In this document: one piece after another, positions 1 through 9,477 of the stretch
Position numbering within the stretch: position 1 is the first letter of the stretch
How the letters are laid out: each line of letters begins with the position of its first letter
Translations under genes and position numbers: made by a program
Assembly: GCA_021399435.1 (NCBI GenBank)
Contig: JAJTUP010000085.1
Span: 124,001 to 188,000 of the forward strand
DNA length: 64,000 nucleotides
DNA from: Diaporthe sp. PMI_573
Taxonomy: Eukaryota; Ascomycota; Sordariomycetes; Diaporthales; Diaporthaceae
Reading direction: 5' to 3'
The notes under the pieces: generated by a model
What the model was told of the DNA's origin: nothing
Databases searched by the model: none
What the model saw: the letters and a program-made list of their open reading frames with translations, nothing else

Positions 1-870
1 TGCCGGGATTTAGCTACGTGGATGCCGCCGCCGCCGCTGGTTATGCCACGTTCTCTTACGATCGACTCGGTATCGGACACTCCGACCACCCCGCAGCTTG
101 GGACGTACAGGGACCCGTTCAGATCGAGCTGGCGCATGCGCTGATCCAGAAACTTCGGAGTGGTGGCGTCGCCGGGTATGCGTTTGAGAACGTCATCGGA
201 GTTGGACATTCTCTGGGGAGTGCCATTACCTCGGCGGTTGCCTTCAATCACAACTCCGATTTTGATGCCATCATATTAACTGGCTATGCTGCGGTGGCCG
301 AGGGATCCGTGTCAACCATCGCCGCGTGGGACTCAGTCATGGCCAATCAAGATGCTTCAGGGCGTTTCGAGGACCTCGATAATGGATACTTCACCCAGGG
401 CTCCAAGCGGGCGTTACAATACGCTTTCTATAAGTACCCTTTCTTTCCAACAGAGGGTAAGTTCTGTCCTAGTTTGTCTGCTCTTCCTCTACTCCTCTTC
501 TTCTCGCATGTGCGTCAAAAGAGAGAAAGAGTCACAAGGCTGAAGATCACTAGTTCTTGACTTGGCATACGAACAACGGCAGACGACAACATTTGTAGAG
601 TTCGCTACCCTCGGGCTGGCCGCTGGAACAGCGGTGAACTTTACAGGACCAGTCCAGGTAGTCATCGGGCAATATGATATTTCTGTCTGTGGCGGAGAGT
701 GCTCTAGCGACCTAGCCGCGGAGTCCCGGCTAGCATTTTTTCCAAACTCTGACCCCGAGTCTAGTGAGGGTACTTTGATTCCCAATGCTGGCCACAACTT
801 GAATGGACACTATAATGCCGACACTACTTTCAACAAGATGGTCGAATTTGTTGCGATGAATGGATTTTAA
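1..870 (+). CDS. Alpha/beta hydrolase (lipase/esterase-like), 5' end outside window
   Basis: The reading frame is open from the window edge (PGFSYVDAAA...). It carries the nucleophile elbow GVGHSLGSA (GxSxG, about residues 62-70 of the visible part), an acid candidate in VIGQYDIS and a C-terminal catalytic His in PNAGHN. A 97-nt intron spans 457-553 (donor GTAAGT, acceptor CACTAG). One base of exon 1 joins two of exon 2, giving an open frame to TAA at 868-870. The full triad is therefore present. By family this is a hydrolase acting on an ester or similar bond; the substrate cannot be read from sequence. Only the N-terminus is missing because the window begins there. Confidence is high for the fold and low for the exact reaction. 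Confidence 0.85.
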
Positions 871-1254
871 TAATCGGCACGGTCCTTTTTTTATGTGTAT
901 AGTAGGTAACTATTTGTTATGAGGGATATATAGAGCTCGTCTTTGGACGATACCCCATCCGCAATGGCCGACTGCATTAGTCAATCATTGCCAGACTTCG
1001 AAAATAACCTAGGGCGCTGCAGAGCCCTTTTCAGTCTCACGAAGCAGCATTGCTGTCTTGTGCTCATCATTGACTGTTACGACAAATCTTATTCCTAACG
1101 AGTGAAAGTTGCTCTCTCTCTCTGTAAGGAAAGATATCATACCATACAAACTCGGGGCCTTCCGTGTCTTTTGAAACCTCAATACTCAGCGTTCTTCAGT
1201 CTGGTCTATAGCTTGGGCCCAGAGACAGAAAGAGGTCAGCTTTGAAAATAGAAA
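871..1254. other. Intergenic, no gene seen
   Basis: This is the 3' region between the convergently transcribed hydrolase and Asn/Ala-rich genes. It has a short CT-rich tract near 1110 and no recognisable coding or RNA feature. It presumably holds the 3' UTRs of both genes. Confidence 0.5.
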
Positions 1255-1725
1255 TTAAGCACCTCCGGCACCCCCAGCGCCTCCTGCATTGGCCTGGCCA
1301 CCGCCCTGAGCTCCATTGGCCTGGCCACCACCCTGAGCAGCGTTGGCGTTGGCTCCAGCCTGGTTGCCCCCAGCCTGGTTGCCCCCAGCCTGGGCCGCAT
1401 TTGCGTTTCCTCCAGCCGCGTTGCCTCCCGCGTTCGCTGCGTTGGCATTGCCTCCAGCGTTGGCAGCATTAGCATTAGCTCCGTTGGCATTATTAGCATT
1501 TGCTCCGTTGGCTCCGTTGGCATTTGCCCCGTTGGCGTTATTGGCATTTGCTCCGTTGGCGTTATTGGCATTTGCTCCGTTGGCGTTATTGGCATTTGCT
1601 CCGTTGGCATTAGCTGCGTTGGCACCGGCGGCAGCAGCTCCACCGTTGGCCGCGTTCTTCCCTCCCTTGGCCTTCTTGCCCTTAGCCTGGCGAACCTCAA
1701 CCTTATTGGCGGAGCCCTTAAGGTT
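1255..1725 (-). CDS. Asn/Ala/Gly-repeat low-complexity protein, terminal exon
   Basis: The minus frame is open for 156 codons from just after an in-frame TAG that doubles as a splice acceptor (CTAATAG) to TAA at 1257-1255. It starts with a basic segment (KVEVRQAKGKKAKGGK) and continues in repeats such as NANGANAN, then NAGG, NQAGG and GGGQAN, ending GGAGGA. There is no ATG, so an upstream exon is required. A donor-like GTAAGT lies at 1994-1989 on the minus strand. Removing the MITE at 1737-1938 and one target copy leaves an intron of about 60 nt. I could not find a convincing first exon. Two other long frames here (minus PTEQMPIT-type, plus ALAPLALL-type) are taken as shadows because the Asn/Ala/Gly frame has a natural basic start and splice signal. 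Function is unknown; similar compositions occur in fungal surface or matrix proteins. Confidence 0.5.
   Translation of the reverse strand, partial: NLKGSANKVEVRQAKGKKAKGGKNAANGGAAAAGANAANANGANANNANGANANNANGANANNANGANANGANGANANNANGANANAANAGGNANAANAGGNAAGGNANAAQAGGNQAGGNQAGANANAAQGGGQANGAQGGGQANAGGAGGAGGA
1495..1615. repeat. 24-bp coding minisatellite
   Basis: About four to five imperfect copies of a 24-bp unit containing GCTCCGTTGGCGTTATTGGC encode the NANGANAN octapeptide on the minus strand. The repeat period is a multiple of three, so copy-number change would keep the frame. Confidence 0.85.
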
Positions 1726-1736
1726 CTATTAGTTAT

Positions 1737-1938
1737 TGTGACGGCAGCCACGGTCAAGCAGCACCTCAGGCCGTCACAGGTCCTAACCCTAAGCCCCGCA
1801 GACGCGTCAAGACTTCTTCGCGGTTCAGAGATCGCATGAGCTTGGCTCTCCCCTCTCTTCTTTCTCTTTAGCTTAGAATCTTCGTCGATAGTGCCAATAG
1901 ACCCAGCTCCCATGCTGCATCTCGTGCTGGCCGTGACA
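1737..1938 (-). mobile_element. 202-bp MITE, copy 1
   Basis: The ends are imperfect inverted repeats (TGTGACGGCAGCC at one end, TGTCACGGCCAGC read from the other). The element is flanked on both sides by a perfect 5-bp target duplication GTTAT (1732-1736 and 1939-1943). It is homologous over its whole length to 2396-2596 and 44317-44519. It contains a telomere-like AGGGTTAGG stretch in its body. It has no coding capacity, so it is a non-autonomous DNA transposon. It sits in the probable intron of the Asn/Ala/Gly gene. Confidence 0.85.
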
Positions 1939-2277
1939 GTTATCATTCATATGCCAAAGAATAGGCACAGCAGGAGAGGTATATGGACTTACAAAAACGT
2001 TATCACAGCACATATCCTAGCCCTAAGTGTACACACCAACAGCACAAGTAGCAGGTAAGCCCTATAAAAACAATTAGTTTAGGTTCTTTAATTACTCTAA
2101 GATTAACATTAGGACTTACCATGTGATCACGCTAGACAACCTTAAAGCCGTTGTTAAGCTATAAACTAGTAACGGCCGTAAAGGCAAGGATAGCGGCCAC
2201 AAAAACCTTAACAAGAGCAGCAAAGTAAACTATTTTAATTAATAGAAAAGGTGTATTAAAATAACTATCTTAGAAGA

Positions 2278-2395
2278 CTCTGTCAGATGTGACGGGTAGC
2301 CAAGAGGTGTGTGCCTGAGGCATCAATATGTCCGTCATGACAAAACCAGCCCCCAACGGGAGGGGTCGCGCTAGAGAACCTAGACAAGACATGAT
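2278..2395. repeat. Dispersed repeat 'A', interrupted partner near 44.3-44.6 kb
   Basis: Sequence here (from TCTGTCAGATGTGACGGGTA to TAGACAAGAC) recurs in reverse orientation at about 44520-44615 and 44280-44316. In that copy a MITE splits it between AGGGGT and CGCTAGAG. The comparison shows that the MITE moved relative to this repeat. The identity of the parent element is unknown. Confidence 0.7.
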
Positions 2396-2596
2396 TGTCA
2401 CGGCCAGCACGAGATGCAGCATGGGAGCTGGGTCTATTGGCGCTATCAACGAATATTCTAAGCTGAGGAGAGGAAAAGAAAGGGGAGAGCGAAGCTCTGG
2501 CGGTCCCTGGCTCGCGAAGTCTTGACGCGACTGTGGGGCTAAGGGTTAGGGTCCTTGTGACGGCCAGCGGGCTTGCCTACCGTGGCTGCCGTCACA
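2396..2596 (+). mobile_element. 201-bp MITE, copy 2
   Basis: Second copy of the family, starting TGTCACGGCCAGC and ending TGCCGTCACA, with the internal motif GGGCTAAGGGTTAGGGT. The flanks (CATGAT / CATATT) do not give a clean 5-bp duplication, so one edge may have decayed. A short open frame starting at 2328 runs into it and is not considered a gene. Confidence 0.8.
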
Positions 2597-3900
2597 CATA
2601 TTACGGTAACTTTTTAATCTACTTTTATAAATTAGTATTTAGTTTACGTCAACAGTAAGGCTTTATAAGACCACTTAATAAACGGCACATAGTCTAAATT
2701 AGTATTTAGTTAAAAGCTATTTATACGCTACGGGTCATAGCGTTAGGCCAAGCCTAGTCTCCATCATTTACGCCAATATTATTAACAAGCTATTAGCCTT
2801 AACATAAACCAGTCCATCAAGGTTAAAGCCATCACGGGCTGCAAGCCACCTAGTCTGATGCCGTTAAGTACTATGTAAAAGTACCATCGCCGTGTAACTT
2901 AGGCAAATTGCTTAAAATAGATGATAATAAAAGCTGCTATGCCCCTAACTAAGATTCTAGTTCTGCTCTACAAGAACACAACCATCTACCATAGCCTTTT
3001 CCCTCAAGACAATTTAAAAGCAATCATTTAGCCGAGACTAATACTATATTTAAGACTAAATCAATATACACCGCTAAGACCTAGGTAAGGTAACTATACT
3101 TTATTATCTAGATATATAAATCTAACAGCTTTGCCACAAATAGTTATAAAAATAGATATTAACAACTAAGTCTACACCTAGGTATATATAACCCTTAGAT
3201 TTAAAAAGAAGCTATTAAAGTTAAAGACAATTAATATATTTATAAAAACATTAAAAGACTAACTAAATATTATATTAGAGTTAAATATTAAATAAGTCCC
3301 TAATATTATTTAAATTATAAGCTTAAGGCAAGTAGTATTTTCTATAAATTTTTGCGTAATATTAAAATATTAAGAAATCTAGATATATTTTTTAAATTAA
3401 CTTGCCAAAATTTATTTAATAATATAAATATTATATTATAAATCTAAAATATAGATAGTTAAACTTGGTATATACTAGATATATTAGTAAGTAAATAAAA
3501 AAAAGTATATATATTAATAACCTTTATAATAATATAGTACTTATAAAACAATTTTAAATATATCTATTAAGACTTATATTATCTTAATAAAAAAGCCCAA
3601 GATATTTAAATAATACTTATTATATACATTTTAAAATTGCGCCATTTAAAAGCTTAATACTATATTTAATATAGGGTAGCAATATTGTCAGGCTTTATTA
3701 GAGGCATTTTGTCAAAATATATAGGCGCCTTTAACTACTCTATTTTTAATCCACATAAATCTACCCAATCTACCTATAATACCGTTAAGTGGATTTGGTG
3801 GATTAGCCAATCAACTGGGATTTTGCCAATAGAGTGGACAGTGGAATCTACAAGTGGATCTACTACGTAGATTGGGTGGAGTGGCTTTCAACCCTGTCAT
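2597..3900. repeat. RIP-like A+T-rich tract
   Basis: The composition falls abruptly to TA-rich sequence with many TpA dinucleotides and no usable open frame, as expected for RIP-mutated transposon DNA. A short, less degraded stretch at about 3680-3870 has repeated GTGGAT/ATCTAC motifs and a 61-codon frame that I do not regard as a gene. The parent element was not identified. Confidence 0.65.
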
Positions 3901-4233
3901 TATGTGATGTTCCATTTCACCCACCCCGATTTGGCAGCCGCGCGGGAGTATAGTTAACAAAGTTTTCGATCATGCGGTAGTCAGTATTACGGAATACGTG
4001 CTGCGTGTTTTCAATTGGCCAGTTTCTTGCTAGGTCGGAACCCGAGACCCCGAGAGGCGAACTTTCTGGCGAGATCGGGGCGCGAAGCCGGCAGGACAGT
4101 TCTGCTACATGACCATCGTTGAACAACTGAAGACTCCGGTTCGTTGATGATAATTGCTTGACCGGGGTTTGCGGTTGCTACTAAGGACTTCACTGATCAT
4201 CGGAAAAAATAGGGGCTTTAGCAGAAGTCCGTG

Positions 4234-4240
4234 TATATAA
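4234..4240 (+). promoter_or_regulatory. TATA-like box of the VOC gene
   Basis: TATATAA lies about 110 bp before the ATG at 4350, followed by CT/CA-rich leader sequence. This is a plausible core promoter, inferred from position only. Confidence 0.4.
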
Positions 4241-4349
4241 GTCAACTACACATTTCCTATCAGTACCTGTAAGAATCCAAAGTTCGCTATTTTGTCTCAG
4301 TCTACTTCCAACACTATCTAGCCCCTTTTAACGGAAGCCAATTTTCAAC

Positions 4350-4926
4350 ATGTCACCAGTAACAGTCCTACCTCCCTACAAGCTCGCGCACGTGGTTCTC
4401 CGCACCGCAAACTTCGTACCCATGGTGAACTTCTATAAAACCTTTCTCGGCGCCCACGCCTCGTATGAAACTGACCAGATGTCGTTCCTCACCTACGATG
4501 AGGAGCACCACCGTATTGCCATCGTTGCCGTCCCGGGCATAACACCGCGGAACCCCACCGCCTCCGGCATGGACCACATAGCATTTACCTACTCAACGCT
4601 TCACGACTTGTTGACTTCTTGGCGCCAGCGCCGCGATGTGGGTGTGGTCCTAATCTTATGCGTCAACCACGGGCCAACCGTTAGCATCTACTATGAGGAT
4701 CTGGACGGGAACCGGATCGAGATACAGATCGACACGTTTAAGACCATGGAGGAGGCGACAGAGTTCATGAAGACCTCTGAGTTTGCGAAGAATCCATTGG
4801 GCTCGGAATTTGATCTCGGTGATGCTGGCAAAGCTTGAATGGGGCGAGAGCGAGGAAGTGCTGATTCAAAGACCAGTTCTTGAGGAAGTATCGTTTAAGG
4901 ATATGGCAGAGAAGTACTTGAAATAG
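4350..4926 (+). CDS. VOC (glyoxalase/extradiol dioxygenase-fold) protein with late frameshift
   Basis: ATG at 4350 opens a 162-residue frame with vicinal-oxygen-chelate features: a candidate metal ligand His in KLAHVVLRT, His in GMDHIAF, NHGPT..IYYEDLDGN, and Glu in NRIEIQID. This is the arrangement of biphenyl-diol dioxygenase-like VOC proteins. The frame stops at 4836-4838. The next frame continues from about 4819 (VMLAKLEWGESEE...) with a family-like C-terminus to TAG at 4924-4926. A single +1 (or -2) indel near 4812-4820 therefore splits the last 35 codons. All ligands lie before it, so the protein may still fold. A sequencing error is possible. Physiological substrate is unknown. Confidence 0.75.
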
Positions 4927-5535
4927 ATGAAATTAGACACCAAAGTTGTAGGTGTTTAGGTGAGGGATAACAGCAGATACAAAATCCCGACTAATGTTGT
5001 GTGTTCTATGTTGCCTGGAACGACTAGGACATGATCCGACTGTGAGGCGGATGGTCTAGCGAAAGAAGGAAAAGCCTGCGATCTCTTTTTTTTTTTTTTT
5101 TTTTTTTCACTTTGAGAGCCTGTTTGTACTTCTGAACTACCCACTGGGTACGCGATGAAGGGTTAATTGTTTGTGAATGGTAGGGGAATCAGAGGCCAAA
5201 TGAGATACTAATGTACAATCCTTGTCCAACAGGTGGTCTTTTGCGAATAGATTCTGTTGAGAAGTTCCAGTATATCATTGCCGTTGACGAGCGCCTGGCT
5301 CTCCATACCAAGTCGACAATTGTGAAATCACCAATTTTTACTATGGTAGCAGGCAGTTCCAACGGTGGCATACAAGGCCTGCCTTAAGCTAAAATCTTCA
5401 TATATCCTTGCCCTCCGTCAACGATACTAGATACATACGCTACCAGTCCCAGCTTGTCTGCTGATTTGTTTCGGCCCGTGTATTCAAGAGGCACCTCTCA
5501 ACAACAAACCGGCGGCACGTCGAAACTATTTACAG
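4927..5535. other. Intergenic with T22 run
   Basis: No gene is recognised. An uninterrupted T22 run lies at 5086-5107. Possible causes are slippage or the tail of a retroposed sequence on the minus strand. The rest is ordinary mixed sequence. Confidence 0.5.
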
Positions 5536-5975
5536 CTAAGACTGACTACTTGAGAGTCGTTGAAAAGTTATCGCAGCAAGTTCCTCGACGCTGGAATAGG
5601 CGGAGTATCCTCTTTCGTCAACCACCTGATCCCAGTTATCTCTGATGGTTTCAACAGTCCAGTTGCCTCCGGGAGCTCCAAGCAAGCCCACGGTCTCTGC
5701 CAAGAAGATCCGAGTTGCTAGTCTGCCTTGGACGCCGAAAACCTCGCCGTTGGCCTTGCTGTCTTCGTGGACCAACCATGCGACCACGGGAGCTGCATCA
5801 GCGGGGGGCAAGTATCGCTTCATTAATGACTGCATCTCCTCGCCAATGTTCGCCTTCGCTGCCGTCGAGGTGAAGCCCGAAGTGGCGATTGCGTTCACGA
5901 AAATGTTGTGTTTTTTCCCTTCGAGGGCGATTGATTTTGCCAGTCCAACAAGGGCCAGCTTCGCCGCTACCATTT
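5536..5975 (-). pseudogene. SDR (FOX2-like dehydrogenase) C-terminal fragment
   Basis: The minus frame encodes the C-terminal half of a short-chain dehydrogenase: VAAKLALVGLAKSIALEGKK (just after the catalytic YxxxK region), then NIFVNAIATSG, VVAWLVHEDS and NGEVFGVQGR. A tail resembles the dehydrogenase segment of peroxisomal multifunctional beta-oxidation enzymes (WTVETIRDNWDQVVDE). The Rossmann GxxxGxG region and catalytic Tyr are absent. Homology stops at about 5975, exactly where the P450 fragment begins on the opposite strand, so the 5' part was lost at a rearrangement junction. It is a non-functional remnant. Confidence 0.7.
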
Positions 5976-5977
5976 TC

Positions 5978-7189
5978 TTCCACCCCCTCGCGGATTTCCC
6001 AGGCCCTCTGCTATGGCGCGGCTCCAACATACCCAAGATGGTATCTCAGATACGGGGCACCATCCACTGGCGCATGCTCGAGTTCCACCATCAGTACGGC
6101 CCCGTTGTGCGGCTCGCCACAGGAGAGCTGACCTACACCAGCGCTACCGCGGTGAAGGAGATATACAGCAACCGCAGCGGCAGGAAGCCCGTGCCCCCAC
6201 AGTCCTCTCTCGGAAGCAATGAGAAGGCCATGTTCGGGGCGACTAGCTTCCTCTGGCTTGGGGACCACGAGGAGCACGCCCGCCGCCGCAAGATTGTTGG
6301 CCAGATGTTCTCGGACGCGAGCCTCAAGGCTCAAGAGCCCCTTGTGCTCGGCTGCGCTGCTCTGTTGATGCAGCGCTTCCAAGAGAGGGCTTTGAAGGGA
6401 GAGGCTGTTGATATGTGGGCCTGGTTCAACTACTATACCTTTGTAAGTACAAGTTCCCTCCGTCCCGACTATACACAAGACATCGAGGACATGCACAAAG
6501 ACCCCTTCTCGGAGACCACTTGAGCACAAGTCACGTTCCATCATGAATTGAAAGTCTTGGGAATCGGGGCTCTCAAGACAGCAATTCCACTCATGCACGT
6601 ATTAAAAATGACACAACAGGACATTATTGGTGATCTGGTATTCGGCGAACCCTTCGGCTGCCTAGGCCAGGGCCGCTTCCACCCCTGGATCAGCTTCATC
6701 TTCTCCAACCTGACCAATATGATGTACGCGCAGATGATCACGACTATGGGCTACCTCGGCACCTTCATTCAGGCGCTAGTCCCCCGGCGGATCATGGCCC
6801 AGGCGTTCGCGCACGCCCAGTCCACCCGCGACAAGGTCGACAGGCGGCTAGCGCGAGAGGACGTCCGGCCGGACCTGATCAGCGGCATCTGGCACAAGAT
6901 CGGGTCCCCCGGTGGGATCTCACGGGAGGAACTGTATGCAGACGCCCAGATCATAATCATGGCGGGGAGCGAAATAAGCGCCACCCTGCTCGCCCTCGCC
7001 GTGTACTACCTCCTGCGCAGCCCGGACAGGCTCGCCTTTTCAGATGTCTCGGGCCTGCCGTACCTTCGTGCTGTCATGGAGGAGGCCCTACGCATCCACG
7101 CACCGTTGCCTGCTGGGATAAATCGTGTCGCCCCTAGGGGAGGGATTATCATTGATGATCAATTAGTGCCTGAGAGCATGGTACTATAG
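5978..7189 (+). pseudogene. Cytochrome P450, truncated at both ends
   Basis: The fragment begins with the P450 hinge motif HPLADFPGP at 5981 and lacks the membrane anchor. It continues through YGPVVRLATGEL and WLGDHEEHARRRK (C-helix region). A clean phase-0 intron spans 6443-6619 (GTAAGT...CAACAG) and restores FDIIGDLVFGEPFGCL. Exon 2 carries a degenerate I-helix (IIMAGSEISATLLA), then about 20-25 residues are missing after RSPDRLA before LPYLRAVMEEALRIH (ExxR). The frame stops at TAG 7187-7189, before the heme-binding Cys loop. Without that Cys it cannot be an active monooxygenase. An open frame upstream to 5645 is antisense SDR and not part of the gene. Confidence 0.85.
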
Positions 7190-7224
7190 GTCCCTAGGAC
7201 TTAGGGAGCGTCCCCGAGCAATCA

Positions 7225-8615
7225 GTGCCACCCACAAAAAGTCTCAGGCACATAAGCACGGCATCTTCTTTGCACCCGAAGCGACTCTTGACTGGAACTC
7301 GTCAGCCCTCTGAGGCATCTTCTCAAGAAGGGGCCAAAGGCTCGTCGCCGACAGGATCGATCGGAATAACCAGTAGCCATACTCCGTTGATGGCAAACTT
7401 GCCAGATCTGTCATTCAGTGCAGTTCCAAATTTCTCCCACCTTCCAGCCGATTCGAGATATTACCTGGAGTATTTTCTCATAATCACACACTACCACTAC
7501 AGCATACATCGAGACTTAGGTGTCTTCTTTCAAACAACACTTATCAACTTAGCAATCCATAATGAGCCCTTACTACATGCTATCGCTGCATTCGCAGCAT
7601 ACCATCAGACACTCGGACCCAAATGGTCAGCTGCCGGAATTCCTGAAATATTACAACAGAAGTGTCATTTTGCTTCTCGGCCTTCTCAAAAACGGGGACA
7701 AACACGAGCTCACAACACTCTTGACAATTTTACAGCTAGCGACTATAGAGGTGCGTATTTGAGGTAGTCTGCGCTCTAGTGCTGGAAACTAATTCGTGGG
7801 TGGGAGTAGGAGTATCTTGGCGGCTGGGTGAACCTAAAGGGGCACCAGAAGGCTGCTCTTGAAATCCTGAGCCAGCTCTTCACGCCTCAGTCCATAACAG
7901 AGAGGTCACTAAATCGCATCATTCTATCATAGTACATTCGCTTCGATCTCCTTTTCGGGTGATGGGGGGATTCGTGACTAGCCTATCACGAGAATGGTTC
8001 GTCGCTTTCACGGGCACTGTCGAGCGAGGGTAGCAAGCGAACCCGAAAATATAGAATGGCTGTATGAGATGGCCGAGAATCGTCTTCGTCTCATATGTTA
8101 TGATATCTGCCTGCTTATCGCCAGACGTGCCAAGGATAACATAGAAGGGGCAAAGGCCACTGCGGAGCACGAGACTGTCGCCCAGCAATTGCGAGACTGG
8201 AGGAACATCCTGATACCCACTTTCATAGCTGCTGCTCGCCGGTTTGATCCGCCCTCACATCCCTCTAACGAGACTGCTTCGTCGCAGACAACACCCTTGT
8301 ATGATTCTCTGTGGTCTTCAACGACAATGTTAATTTGTAAAGCCGCGAAATGCCACTGTGCAATCATGTCATTTTGTCCCGTCTGCTTACCCATGTGTAA
8401 GCCAGAGGCGCCGATTTTGCAACCTCCCCGGGTCTTCTGTCACTTTGGACGAATGGAAAGGAAATATTATAACAACATAGTTAGTCTGAACCGCATACCG
8501 AGCTTTTTCAGCTTCGGAGGCCATCTCTGTCTTTTATCTTACCTGCCAGCTCCTCCACAGCATCGTGGCTATCCTCGTGCTGTTTCAGTCGTTTTGTCAG
8601 CTTCTCCGGCTCCTT
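7225..8615 (+). pseudogene. Fungal-specific transcription factor domain protein, decayed
   Basis: SRYYLEYF, HNEPLLHAIAAFAAYHQ and then, after a frame change near 7620, FLKYYNRSV and TLLTILQLATIE match the fungal transcription-factor regulatory domain (Fungal_trans_2 type). An intron-like segment (GTGCGT at 7750 to GGAGTAG near 7810) precedes YLGGWVNLKGHQKAALEIL. This runs into in-frame TAG and TGA codons near 7930-7970 and a further shift before VASEPENIEWLYEMAENRL. No Zn2Cys6 cluster is visible, so the N-terminus is also lost. Multiple independent breaks make it a pseudogene. It lies beside the P450 and may have been a pathway regulator. Confidence 0.75.
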
Positions 8616-8736
8616 AACTCAATCCTTAAGTGAAGAATTATAGGAGAAGTCATGGCCTCCAGTTAGGAAACCATCTTCTTTTCCCATCGGGCTCGTCCCT
8701 GGGTTTCTCTGCAACAAAATATCTACAACCGGTACG

Positions 8737-9402
8737 TCAGATTTCGCCACCGTTTGCTGACAAGCCGAGCTTGCTTTCTAAAATTTGCTGCACCTCAGAT
8801 TTGACTTCGCAACGAGTTTTTCCTTGAAATTGATCAACCAACTCCACATCCTTGAATGCAATCATGGCAGTCTTTCCGCTTGTGCGATCATGTGTCTGGT
8901 CAGGTTGAGCGAAAAGACTGCACGAGAATCTGCCCCTGCGACCAAAAGAAGCTTGCACTTTTCGACGCGTGGGCTGTCCGGCTGAGCTTCGTATCCAGCC
9001 CAATATGACCGAATGACCCGTTATTGCGGGAGACACGGGGTGACGATGTTGTCTCGAGCGGTCACGCACATGTGAACGTCTTCCTCTGCGGCTTTGTGTT
9101 TCCGCCTGCCGAGTGGGCTCGGATTCGCCGCTCAGCCTCGTACCGCTTTTTGTAGAGCCCGAATTGTTTTTGCGTGTGGGATCGCGTTTGGTTGCACGTG
9201 GTCGCTGGTTTGAGTCTGACGCTCGCACAAAACGTGTTGAGGGAGGGCGGTCTTTGGAGCGCCCGGCTGCTGGTAGAGGGTTCTGTGTTTTCGCGACGGA
9301 TCCCAGACAGATCACATCGTCGCTGTCCGACGCAGAGACATCTTTGACTTCAGCCTCCGCCTGGCCCACTAAAGGCGACACGGAAGGTGCCATGCGCATC
9401 AT
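8737..9402 (-). CDS. Hypothetical basic/Ser-Arg-rich protein, probably multi-exon
   Basis: The minus frame starts MRMAPSVSPLVGQAEAEV and contains an acidic patch with a SUMO-interaction-like SDSDDVICLG. A long Arg/Ser/Pro-rich disordered middle follows, then a more ordered end (KTAMIAFKDVELVDQFQGK, EVQQILESKLGL). The frame can be read from 9477, but the Met cluster near 9402 is the likelier start. Downstream on the same strand at about 8560-8620 is a coiled-coil-like segment (EKLTKRLKQHEDSHDAVEEL) ending in a GTAAG donor, so further exons are likely. I do not recognise the family, and a transposon-derived gene is possible. Confidence 0.4.
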   Translation of the reverse strand: MMRMAPSVSPLVGQAEAEVKDVSASDSDDVICLGSVAKTQNPLPAAGRSKDRPPSTRFVRASDSNQRPRATKRDPTRKNNSGSTKSGTRLSGESEPTRQAETQSRRGRRSHVRDRSRQHRHPVSPAITGHSVILGWIRSSAGQPTRRKVQASFGRRGRFSCSLFAQPDQTHDRTSGKTAMIAFKDVELVDQFQGKTRCEVKSEVQQILESKLGLSANGGEI

Positions 9403-9477
9403 ATAAAAAAATAGTGAGGTCAGCCCAAAATTGGTACAGTTAGGGTTCATGTGGTGTTTAAGTTGTCGAGCACACAT

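Noticed and set aside
1343..1732. Plus-strand frame of Ala/Leu/Pro repeats and minus-strand PTEQMPIT repeat frame
   Set aside because: Both are alternative readings of the 24-bp minisatellite; the Asn/Ala/Gly frame has a better start context, splice acceptor and natural end.
1790..1800. Telomere-like AACCCTAAG and similar motifs elsewhere (20065, 22312) as a chromosome end
   Set aside because: Only about two repeat units, inside dispersed elements, with sequence continuing on both sides; not a telomere.
2328..2525. 65-codon plus frame
   Set aside because: It runs from repeat A into MITE copy 2, both non-coding repeats present elsewhere in the window.
5645..5977. N-terminal part of a 292-codon plus frame leading into the P450
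   Set aside because: It is the antisense of the SDR fragment; P450 homology begins only at 5981.
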